From Apostichopus japonicus (taxonomy: Eukaryota; Echinodermata; Holothuroidea; Aspidochirotida; Stichopodidae): DNA of 64,000 nucleotides. Under the pieces are notes generated by a model. That model was not told where the DNA came from. It was given only the letters and a program-made list of their open reading frames with translations, and did no database searches. The position numbers and the translations under genes were made by a program. This document shows positions 37,001-49,000 of the stretch, one piece after another (the stretch's first letter is position 1; each line of letters opens with the position of its first letter). The stretch is from positions 19,642,501 to 19,706,500 of the forward strand of contig NC_092580.1 in the NCBI RefSeq assembly GCF_037975245.1, given 5' to 3'.

Positions 37001-40000
37001 CCATAATGATGTCATAGGTTTTCCCACAGGCTATGGCGTTTCCTATCCACTCCATGCAAAGACCACATTTGGAAGAACCATTTAGAAGTGATTTGATGTG
37101 AGAAAGATTTACTATTTGAAGTCTTTTGAATGTATTTTCCTGTATGGCCATGTCTTGTCTACAGAATAATTGTAAATTTTGATCAAGCCAAGACAAGAAT
37201 AAATGGATGATCACACTTTTGGTCTCCAGCAGTCTTGGGGCTTAAATAATTTTCTCAAAAGTATTACTACTAATGCACATGTAAGCCAAAGAGGAACGTG
37301 TAAGGTTTGGTTGGACTTCACTCACTTCATAATATAATCTTCTAACTATTGCAAGGAATCTTTTATGCAACGGCTTCCTGTTTTCAGCTAGGCTTTCATT
37401 TGCTGTTAGGTTTGTACTTTTGTGATGACATCATCAAAATCTCTCATAATGTGATGACTAAAACTAAAGCATATATATGATGCATCCTTGAGGTTATTTG
37501 GAATACCATTTGACGAATAGTCTCACCTCACGAAATGATTGGTTACTTTCTTCACGGGCTACCTCCGTCAGAGCCGCTGTCAAGCTCGAAGCTTACGTCA
37601 ATGTTGTGAGAGCAATTAAGTAGACTCACCTGGGGAAGCTTTGCACAGAAGGTGTTCTTAACAGACGTCACTTAGATAGTGCTGTGTAACCTTTGTGAGC
37701 ATTTGCAAGTTAAACCAAAGTACATCAAGTTGCTAATTATTTCAAACATTCACGTTCAAATCTGTAAAATGTCAGCAGAAAATACTCTGGCATTATATTT
37801 GGTTTGTTATAGTTTAAATCTGCATTGTATCCAGCTAGACAGCATAATTTAAGTTCCGGGTTATAATAAAATTAAGTCATACAATGTTACTGTAGTGGAA
37901 TGTGGGTGCACTGAGCCGTACAGCATTCTGAGAATGCAAAGATGAAACTGCTGTTGTTCAATGTACGACTGCCCAAGGGAATACTGCGCCACATCCTTGT
38001 TCTTAAGCAAGACTTTAAATTTATAACTAGGATTAAAAATCAATAATGGTTTTCTGTCTGCTAAATGTTCTTTTAATATTGATACAACCCATTTTAGAAT
38101 GAAGTAGCATTTTGATCCCAGAAAAAGTCTTCCATTTGATTATTTTCTTTGGTTTTCATCTCATTCCCACTTGTTTTTCGCTCGCCTTTTTGATTCCTTG
38201 CCGGATGCAGAAGGAATCTATGCATTGGTGATGGCACATATGTGTGTGTGTGTGTTTGTGACACTTGCTATTATGGTGTTTGCTATTAAACACCATAACT
38301 CAAAAGGTTCATGGTGGATTAAGTTCATACATGGTATGTGAATCCGTCTTGTTGAGTACAAGAACCCTGTTGTTTTCTGTGAAGTTCAGTGGTCATTTTG
38401 GGTAAACATAGGTCAAAGTCTAAAAACTTTGTAAAAACAACTCAAAAAGTACATCTTTTTTGCTCTTCATACTTAGTATGTAGTAGATCCAGCTAGGTGA
38501 AGGAAAAGAACCCATTGAAATTGGTGGTCAAAGGTCAAATGAGGTCAGCAGACCTGTCAAAGTCTGAAAATCTTTTAAGCATGATAACTCCAAAATTAAA
38601 GCTGCAATTAATCTGTGAAATATCCAATGCTATTATTTTCTTTTGTGAACATAGTTGTCAAATTCAGTTCAGTTTAGTTTAGTTTTTTTTTCATGTGACT
38701 CTATAGGTCTTCAGCAAACCATACGGTCATCCAAGAATGAAATCTGTTTTCAAAGAGTTGATAGTTTTGCTGTAGACACTCTCCAGCAGGCCCTTAGCAG
38801 TTTTCACCCTCTGAACTTGTCTCAAGGGGTCAATAGGTTATCTCAGATGGTCTCACAATTGGCCATTTTCTATGTGATTTGTACTAAATGATTTTTGCTT
38901 GGGCAATAAGTTGTAAACATGTTTCACAGTGTAGAAACAATGTCATGTAGAGCTCTCTCACATTAACAACAATTATTAAAGAGATGGTTGGTAGCAGAGC
39001 TGATTTACTAGCTCAGATTGGTAAAATAAAATGTCCTGTTATTCATACATCTGCAGTATGTATCTATATTTCACATTGGAAGACTGTTGTTTCTGGATAT
39101 TGAAACATTTTGGAATGAAAATTGTGTAAATATTGCAAAATCCTCACCAGTGGATTTAATGGTCGATGCCCCACAAGAGAGTGCTACAAATAAGAGCTGA
39201 AAATCTCAGATCTTTTCTGGTTCTCACTTATTATCTTGCACAAATTTTACTCATTTGCTCCACAGTAGTCAGATAGTTATTTGGAATTTTGAGAAATTTT
39301 ATGGCAAGAAGTCACAAAGCCAACTGGCTTTCTGGTTCTCTTCATTCTCTGAATGGCATTGAGACTGTGTTTCGTGTAAATTCAATATAATTTGTAATAC
39401 CATGAACCGCATTCCTAGTGCCCTAGACTGTCTAAAGCTGCAGTGACGTATCCACGCACATAAGACCTACACTTTATTGATTCTTTATCACACAAACATG
39501 GTTTATTATAAATGAAATTATTTTCAGGAGAAGGGGATAGATTTTTAACATATATGACTCATTCTCACAGTTTAACTCTCCGAGTCCTTTTGAGAGAATG
39601 GTCTTGCGTTTGCACAAAGTTTAGATTATTTTGGATTACGTACTCCTTCCTCATCTTCATAAGATGAACAATTGTTAGGTTTTGAGACTCTTGCATCCAT
39701 TAATGATAATTTGAATGCCTCGTCTTATTTTATGTTATTGTACATACACTACAGTTACAAATGATAATTGAATGCCTAGTAATGTTTTATGTTATTGTAC
39801 ATACATTGTATCAGACCATGATTTCCCGGCTCATATTTCAGAATTTCCCGCCGGCCGGACAGCAGGTGTTTCCGCAAGTTACGCAGCAGAGTTTCACTCA
39901 GGCGGTCTTGTCGCAATCCTCTGGTCAACAACAATTCCAACCCCAATCCAACACATACCAGAGTCAGCAGGTTGGTCTTTATAGCTTTACTCTCAGGAAT

Positions 40001-43000
40001 GCTGTGGAATGTTGCTTTTCTTTTGCTGTGTCTAGTAGGTGTAGAGTAACACTCATAATTTGACATACATACATATATATATTTATATATACCCTTTGCA
40101 GTGAGCTCACTCTGGAGAATTTGAAATGTCACTGTGAACTGTTCCCTTATTCATCAAATTGCCAGTCATTCCGGGAAGAAACATCAAAGTACCTTTCTTT
40201 TTATATGTGTAACACCATAACCTAAAATGTATCGCTGGCAACTGGTTAAGAGTTTGACATTTGCCTGCTCCAGATTCCGTAGCTGGATCATGGTACTTAT
40301 GATCAGTAAGCGTGACCTGGAGAGGTTGAAAGGGATGTAACACTGGTGGGGCATGTTTTCAGCAAGATAAATTGCAATACTTTAACAATTTGATAAAGGA
40401 AGTAGGTTTCATCTAGCTGAAATATTTCCATTTCCCCACTCTCCGTCTCAAACTTTCGTGGGGAATTCTTGTTACCTGTCCACTTGCTGATGGCCAGTTT
40501 AATTTTCTAAAACTGATTTTATTTTAAAGAAAAAGACAATGTCAGCCTTGGTTACATGTATGTAAGACGATCTCATACTTTGTGGGCCATATTATCTGTA
40601 AATTTAGTTTGATAAAAATGTTGCTGATGGTTGATTGACTATGAGGAAAAGAAGGAGACTGTTGGCTTTGAATGTAAACCTTCTGTGGAAGGTTGACTAC
40701 TTTTTTAAAAACTTGCTGTGGCAGCTCCTAGTCAAATATTGTGAACTGTGGCTACACTTATTATTACTGCAGCTGAGGCTTAAAATCTCTCTGTAATACT
40801 TGACCGCAGTCAACCTTACATATATATATCTGTGAATGAAAGTCATATAGGGGCTAACGAAAGTGCAATGTAGGAAGTTAGCGAAATAGAAAGTGTTTGA
40901 TAATATTTTGAGGAGTTAATTTTTCTGAACACAATGTCAAAGTTCTGTCAGTTTCGGGAAGAAATAGTTCTGTGAGTATGAAAAGTTGATACTCATAGGG
41001 AGATATGCCTCTTCAACTAGATGTTTGTACTTGGAATTGGAAGTTTAAAACTGTATCTCAATCATTTACTTTCTCTTCGTGTGTATTTAAAGTCAGGTCA
41101 TGGTGTATTTGTAAAGTATCTTATCAACTAACTGGCTTCCTATGGAGACAGTGTAAATTGGTTCTTTGTAAGCTAATAGCTATTCAACTTAACACTGCTG
41201 CTAATTCCCCCCCCCCCCCCCTCTCCCACCATCCATTATCCTCCCACCCTTCCAAAACAGAAGAAGTATACTCAATTGATAATGGAGAAAGGGAGGTGAG
41301 TGCTTTGAGTTATAGCCGTGGGAGTGAGGGTCAGTGAGTCAGAGTGGGTGAGGAAATGGGATACCCTAGGGGTGGAGGGATGCATGGATATTTTCCATAT
41401 CCTGCTATCTGGTAGGAGAGGTGGTGGCCCTTCTAGAACAACCCCCTATTATATCATGTTTTTGCAGAGCTATGGTGGTACCGGTGGCCCACATCAGACG
41501 TACTCCCAAGGTTACATGAATCCTGTGGTCTATCATCATTCACCGCAGGCATGTTGTTTCTTGTTTCAAAATCTATCCTATCAAATATAATCTTTCATTA
41601 CTTATCTTGGTACAGATCACTTCTTTTTTTTCTCCAGCCTCTCCTCTTTTAAAATAGGAGACACCTTTTCTCTCTCCAGTTTGGAGATACTATTTTCAGC
41701 AAATCGTTTTGTTTTGTTACTTTTGGACATTTTGCAGGCCATGTCATTCCGCTGTTTCATTTTCAAGGTGCTTGTGTTTTTTAACAGACTTTTAACAATT
41801 GTTATTCAGTTTATAACTTTCTAAATTTCATGCCTAAGGGAAGCCTCGCAAATCTAACCGCCGGTTCCGGGCCTGCGGAAATCTCGCACCCCTTGCTCAT
41901 TATGCATGTGCATATTGGTCCCATGGTTGAATGCACACACGCTGGTTGCCAGCCGGAGTAATGAGCACAGCGTCCTGACAACACAAGGCTGGTTATTCTT
42001 CACAAACAATGAGCAAACTTGGCCAAGTGACCGGACTAACTTTTGCGGTTTTGACAGTCAATAGAGCGGTAGTTTATGTTGCAAAAGGACTTATACACTA
42101 AAATCCGCCACTACCAAATGTCCGAGATTCAGTACTTTATATACTGTAATTCTTGCAAATCTTCCACGTTATCAAACCTCACAAATAAAATTTCTTGGGT
42201 CTCTTATGAACAATTGTGAAACTCCGCTACTCGAAAGTTCGATAAAAGCAGCCTTTACCTGGGCCTATACATTATGAGTCTTGTTCAACGAGTGGTACGT
42301 AACTATGAATTAAAAACTGAATCAGCCATTGCATTAAATATATGCCCCCAAGAACTTCAGAAAACCCATATTGACAAACCAGAATTTAAACAAAACAATA
42401 GTTAAGCTATGCCACATATGTATGTTAAAGAGAGAACATCGACCGTAACGTTGATCTCTGAAGCTAACTGCGACACAAATTCAACGAATAAACAGATGGT
42501 TTAAATGCTTGATTTTCCCATTGACTTAGTGTGTTAGGCTGCCGTGTGGTTAGAGATATAAGTTACTATTCGGTGAAAATTTTACTATACGTACATCAGT
42601 TTACAACTGCAGTGTTTACCCCTACTTAAATATCATCGTAGGCATACTGTACATGGGCTGCGAATTTTCCCATGGTACCTTCCAAACAACCCCCCTGTCT
42701 AACACCTGTTTGTTAACATTTTTGGCATGTTTCCAAAAAACTTTTCATGGAGTAAACTATTTTGGCTCCACTCTAGAATTAATTAGGTAAGTCAGTAAAG
42801 GATCGGTAAAGTTATGCGAAATATTATCTTAGACGTTAAAGAAAAGTATATACCCGTAACATTAAGGTAAGTAAAACACACCTCAAGCCAACCGACTCCT
42901 CCGCATGAACAAAACAATCTATTCCCCATGATACATGAGGCACAGTCTATACCATACAGACATAGCACGATATCAAGGCCCCAATAGCTACAGTATGGCT

Positions 43001-46000
43001 ATCTTTATGAAAGTAAACCTTTTAATCCCATGTTTTAGGCCACTTGGCATGATTAACTGAATGCTAAATATTGTTTCCATGTCCTTGTAGAAAACGTCAA
43101 CTTCGCAAAATACAATTAGTTGTGTTTTTGTTGTTACGTGAGATCCGTAACCGGCGAAGTGGTTAGGCTATTTACTATACACTTAACTATGGTAGGATAT
43201 TAATTTTTCCTTTTTTTGTGTGGAAATTCTAGAAAATACTTTCTTTTCCCCCCGCCAGATGTGGTCGTATGGTTTATTCATAAATGGGTGTACTAGAGCC
43301 TTGTCTACATGACATTAGTTGCATTTAGCACGATATGCCAGTTTCGCGTGAATTTTTCGAAAGTATTTTGCTCGAACTTTCGTAAAATTTGAAAGGTGTA
43401 CCTACCAACTTACCCTCGTACACAATTGCTAATTTCTCTACTGATTTTCAGAGTAGTAAAGGACGTTTTTTTTTACGAAGTTCAAAAGTCAGTAAATGAA
43501 GTTGATAAACTTAATTTCTTTCAACTTTCTTAACCATGGAATGCTAGAATAACATTTACACTTTAAACGGAGAAAGGATAATCGCATTTTTTCCACATTT
43601 ATTTCAAATTTCTTTCACAAGAAATTATCGTCATTTGTTCAATCCTCATGTCTACGATCTAGCTGGCTAAAAAAAGAGTACAGCTTCGCTGGAGTGCGAA
43701 AAATTCCCTACAGTCAACCGATTTTTTTCACCTAGCTAGGTAGTTTAGGTCCTGTTTCTATACAACTTAGTAGGATTATTCTAAAGTCATCCCGTATGTT
43801 AGGCTCTGGTTCACGCTTATGTGCACGTGTATAAGAAGTGAGATTGTGATTTCAGTTTTTTATATTTTTAAATCTTAAAAATTCAGGAAACTTAATGTCC
43901 TTGCAAAAAGGCAACGAAACTTTTTGTTCCTACTTGGCCGACTGGGAAAATAAGAAAGATAGCATTTTAGATTCCTGCAGTGTAAATTCACATTTCCTTA
44001 CTTATTTTTCACAGAAGTTTTGCTTCTGCAGTAGGATAAAGTACGGCGTATAAACATACTATCATTTTGAAACGTTTGAATACCTTGAGACTTAGCTATG
44101 ATGTTTTGTTCAACTCACTATTGTGTTCAAATCGGCTTAGTAAAAACTTGACCGCGGCTGTGAATGTAACTGTATTGCGTGGAGGGTGGTTTGGAGAGAG
44201 TGTGCACTCAAGTGTGACTCATTATCTGCTTGTGGCTGTGCTCATTATAGCCGCGGAAAAATCCACCGGCCCGGACATGGCGGTTAGATTTGCGAGGCTT
44301 CCCTAAGTCAACACTGTTCTGTTGGCAAAAGGCCCCTAGAAGAGAAAAATAGCCATATAACGAGATGGGTATCACTGAGCTGTGGCAATTGCAAAATGTT
44401 TCTGGAAAATGTCTATTGGTTGCTAGGAAACTTCTTCATTCCTTGCCAAGGCAGAAGGAATCAATACAGTGGTGATGGCGTGTATGTATGTCTGTGACAC
44501 CTGTTCGTCAACCTTTCAAAACACAATGACAAAAAACTTAAAACATGGTATGTAGATCTCCCTTAATAGCAAGTACAAGAATGCTTTTGTTTTTGTGGAG
44601 GTCAAATATTACTTAGGGTCAGCATAGGTCCAAGTCTGAAAAAAAGCCTTATAAAACACAATTCAAAATGGTAAGGTTGAATATAGACTTCATACCTGGT
44701 ATGTAAATTAACCTTAACCAGTACAAGAACATATTCTTTTCAGTGGAGGTCAAAGGTCATTTGATGTCAACCGAAGTCATTCGGTCAATCTTGTAAACAC
44801 ATCATAATTCAAAGTTTTAAACTGGATTTAACAACTTAGTGAGTGCAAAACCCTAAATTGTTGCCTGTCAGAGATCAAAGGACATTTTGAATTCAACAGA
44901 AGGCAATGTCTGAAAAGCTTTCTAACCATCACACTCTGAAAGTAAAGCATGAATGAACATGGTACTTAATATATTTAGGTCTAAGTTAGTGCAAGATCCT
45001 GGCTGATCATTTGAAATCAATGATCTAAACTTGAAATTCTTGTGTGCAGTATTACTATTAAATGTTGTCATATCAAAGGTGTCAAGGAACCACTACGCCC
45101 ATCAGCTTTCGGGTATGTAAAAAGACACTCAGGTCTGTGTTGACACCAAAACTATCCTTTCATGGGAGTAAAGTTAATCTCTGGATAAACCCAATCAGTT
45201 GACAGCATTATCTCTGTCTCTTGTCTAGTAGGGATTTACACAGTAGAACATGACCGTGTATATTTCCAGGTGACTGTTAATGGGTTGTGTTGCATGGGTT
45301 CATTAATTTGTGATGTCCCTCCTTTACCTGTCTCCTTATAACAATTCAACTCATCATTCTATATTGTTTAGAGTAATCCTTGACGACCCCTAGGCCACTG
45401 TAAACCCCCCCCCCCCGCCCCTGTGAAACTGGGTGAGTAGTTTGTTAGTGTGCTGTCCTAGAGAGTTCTCCTGGACTTGATTTTTCTGTCCATTTAAAAC
45501 TATATTCTTCCCTGCTGCAAATCCATGGTATAATACAGTATGACAGAGCAAAACCTTGCTGTCCTTACTTATGCAACCCTTAACCAAAATGTTTAATACT
45601 GAGCTGCACAAGGGCACCGGAGAGCAAGAGTGCAGTGGGTATGTGGAGACATGTGTAACTGCTATAAATATAACAAATCTGTGTAGGCTTTCGGGTTTGA
45701 ATAGAATCTCAAAATTGGAAATGATTTCATTCGGTTGAGGTAGATGAATCTTTCAATAGATGAATATAGATGAATCTTTCAAAAATCAGAAATCAGATTT
45801 GCAGGTGTTTTGAAGTCTGCTGGCCTGTATATATATAGTTGTATAACTCAAAGGTTTTCCTATGATATCCTATTTTTTTCTTAGACAGATTTCATTGGAT
45901 GACATTGAAATCCCAAATTGGCCATATTTGTGTTTCATTTATACCTTTAATTTGTCTTGTTGGGTCTTGTTGGCTGGTTTTACAGACACAGTCCGAAAAA

Positions 46001-49000
46001 GAGAACTTGTTTGTTGTGTACAGTCTGCTATATCAGGAAGTACTTCGGTGTGTGTGTGTGTGTTTATGTGTGTGCATCAAGATTGCCAGACAGTGTATAT
46101 ATAGTACAGTGTGAGGGTAATACATATTATGACATACATTATCAATGTTGCTAATGTAGTACACTCTGTCCTTACCACTGTCATGTTGTGTATAGCAGGT
46201 CTGATTGATGCAGAGATGCCAAATGTGATACCTATGCTGTCATTTTCTGTTTGAGCATTTTCTGTGTCAAAATTACAAGTGTGTAAATGTTTTCTTTTTA
46301 GAAGTTTTGCAATTCTAAAACTTGTCTCAAGAATTTCTAGTGTTACTGGAACCTCATCAATACATGACATAGATTATCATATCTGGCCATTTTGCAGGAA
46401 CAGGCAGAACAGAAAGTTACTGGATGGAAATGTTGGGATTATGCATTTAGATCAGGGATGCAATTCAAAACTCAACCCTGTAGGACTCCGTTGTGATAAC
46501 ATCTAATCTTTGCTCGACTAATCATTCACCATTCCATCTGTCTTTCAAAAGAAGAAGGGAAAAAATACTTTAGCCAAACATGAAAATAAATCCTTTGTTT
46601 TGCTTATAGACCTATAGACCTAGATGAAAACATGGCTTTGCATGTAGATCACCCACTCATTTGAGCCCATTGTTTATATTTTTATCCCTACTGATGAATG
46701 TTAGTTGGTGAGAGAGAGAGAGTGTGTGTGTATGTGGAGCAGATTTGTGATTCCAAACATGTCATTCAACTGACCCATGCTTTTATAGATAAAGAACTGC
46801 CATTAGGGTGTATCTTTTGTCTGACGTGCACTTGTCTTCACCACAAGTTAATTATTTGAAATGATCTCTAATCTCGTTGGAATCCAAACCTGAAGATACA
46901 TCAGACAGGTCATGTCTTTGTTTTGTTTACCATTTTTGCGGTTGGCTTGTCTGATTTATTAATGTTAAGTAGTCCCTCGTTCAAATATTTGAAGGGTGCC
47001 ATGCTTATAAGGAAAGAGGGAGGAGAGGGGGGGGGGGGATATGTTCCTTCTTTCAGCATTGCAAGTTACTTTTTTGTATGGAAGTAGTTTATTAGTTTAC
47101 CACATGGTGACAGCTGCATGTTCAGTTAATGTATTTGTCACTTCCTTAATTTTGAGATGAGCAAAGTTCCACCATATCTGAAACATTCATGAAATTAGTC
47201 ATGAGGTATTAGCAACATGAACTTTTCAACCTCCATAATTTGTGTTCATCACATGACCTTAACGGGTAACTTTCAGAACTATGCACCTTTTATATATATA
47301 TGTCTGTTGTGTGACCTATGACCCTTTGAACATAAATGTCATGAGAAGTTTGCATGAACCTTCCCAGTGGCAAGTTAAGAAAAACTTCTTGAAGTGCAAT
47401 GTTGTTCATAGAAGCAGGATGAAGTTACTTTGATCTTCACATGTCTGGGATACATTTACCAAAATCAATTTCTTGACCCTACTGTTTCTAAAGGTGATAC
47501 TGTGGTATTAAACAACCATTTGAAAACCATTCAGTAACCATTTGGTAACCAGATTAGCACTCATCTCCCCTGAGTGTCTAGCCACTTTGGGTTTATCTCT
47601 CTTCTCCCCCTCTCCCCTTTGTTTTTGTAATCTACCCATGAAAAGATGTCATAATCATCACTTTTGGATCTGTCCAAATTGTACTTTTGTTTTTGGAGAC
47701 CGAATGAGTTCAAGGATAGGTCTTTTGGATAAGGATAATTGGTGTGTCTGTTGTATATGACCCCATTAAGGCTGATTTGAAATATATAGAGTAAGGTTGC
47801 CCAAGATTTTCGTTTTATAATATTTAAATAGGGTACTGTATTATCAAACTTTTCAACAACCCACCCATTTGTTTGGGAAATCTCAGTTTTGATGAGGGCT
47901 AATCTACCTACTTAAAAGACTTGCAGTTAACTTTGGCAGTTTTTGGGAAAAGTTATGACATAGATGGTCAGTGTCAGTTGTCTATTCCAATTTACGGTAA
48001 ATATTTCATGAGACATTTTTCGTGAGCAGAACAGCATATTTTGTAAACCTTCCAACAGATCTCATTTAATATGTTCATGTTTTAAGCTAAGGAGTTTTTC
48101 CATTAAACTTTATCACACTTTGTTCGCTGTGGGAAAAGCCTTGTGTCCACCGATGATTAAATCTCATATCCGTTCCAAAGACCACTGTTGTTAATTAACC
48201 AGATGTCCTAGATTTTTCATAGCATATGATTTTCTCCAGAGATACTAACGATTTTTATCAGTGTTTTCTAACGATAAACCCTTTCTGTTACACATCACTA
48301 ACAGTTTGTTGTGTCGTCCATATTTGCGTCGTTGTTTCATTAATCTTTGCCATTGACATTGTACTAATGTCCTCCATGAAGTACAATGCTACATATAGTT
48401 GCTTTAGGTTACCCTACAGTGTTGTGTGTTAGAAAGACAATATTCTCTGACTACATAGACATTGTAAAAGATGGAGTATGACTCATTGCAGCATTTCATT
48501 GATATTTACAAAGCTAACAGGTAATGGCAAATCATTGAGCAGAAATATATTGGAACAGAACAGAACAAAAGAAATGTCTCACACTATTGACTCACTGCCT
48601 GGTAATGTGTGAACTATAAACAGCTGTGGTGACTGAGGTATATTAGTATTATGTACTTCCAATAACCAAATGACTTTAGGCACCAACCTTGATAAAACAT
48701 TTGTCATTTTTGTACTTTTCTATGTAAATGTAGGTTTTGCTTTCTAAAAAAAGGAAAAAGAAAAATTGGGGTGTAACAATATTAAAACTAGCAATAATCC
48801 ATTCTGATTTGCGATGTACCACACTGGTAGGATTTTGTGCGAGTAGCACATATTTCATAGAAAAAAAACAGGTTAAAAAAGTTCATGTTATAATTTTTGT
48901 ACTTTAATTTATTTTTTGAGAATTTTTGCATGTTTCATTAATTTTATTCATTTGTTTGTTGTTGTTTTGTCTTTTGAGAAGAGAGGATTTCTGTTTGGTA

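Larger units (their letters stand above)
27068..39841 (+). other. WNK intron, 12.8 kb
   Basis: GT-AG, phase 0. No further exon recognised, though any cassette exon here would need a length divisible by three to preserve frame. It holds an inverted pair of the ACCTGTCTCC motif (27118-27160 and 27362-27375), dispersed repeats at 29700-30140, 35074-35150 and 38193-38620, a tandem duplication at 30742-30942, C15 at 30304-30318, G12 at 32640-32651, a TC microsatellite at 32230-32265, a purine/pyrimidine inverted patch at 34650-34780, and several complex less AT-rich stretches (about 33830-34210, 35560-35960, 37500-37680) that could be regulatory. Confidence 0.7.

Noticed and set aside
44067-44306. 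79-codon frame at the right end of the TIR element as a transposase remnant
   Set aside because: It reads into the terminal inverted repeat and shows no transposase-like motifs.
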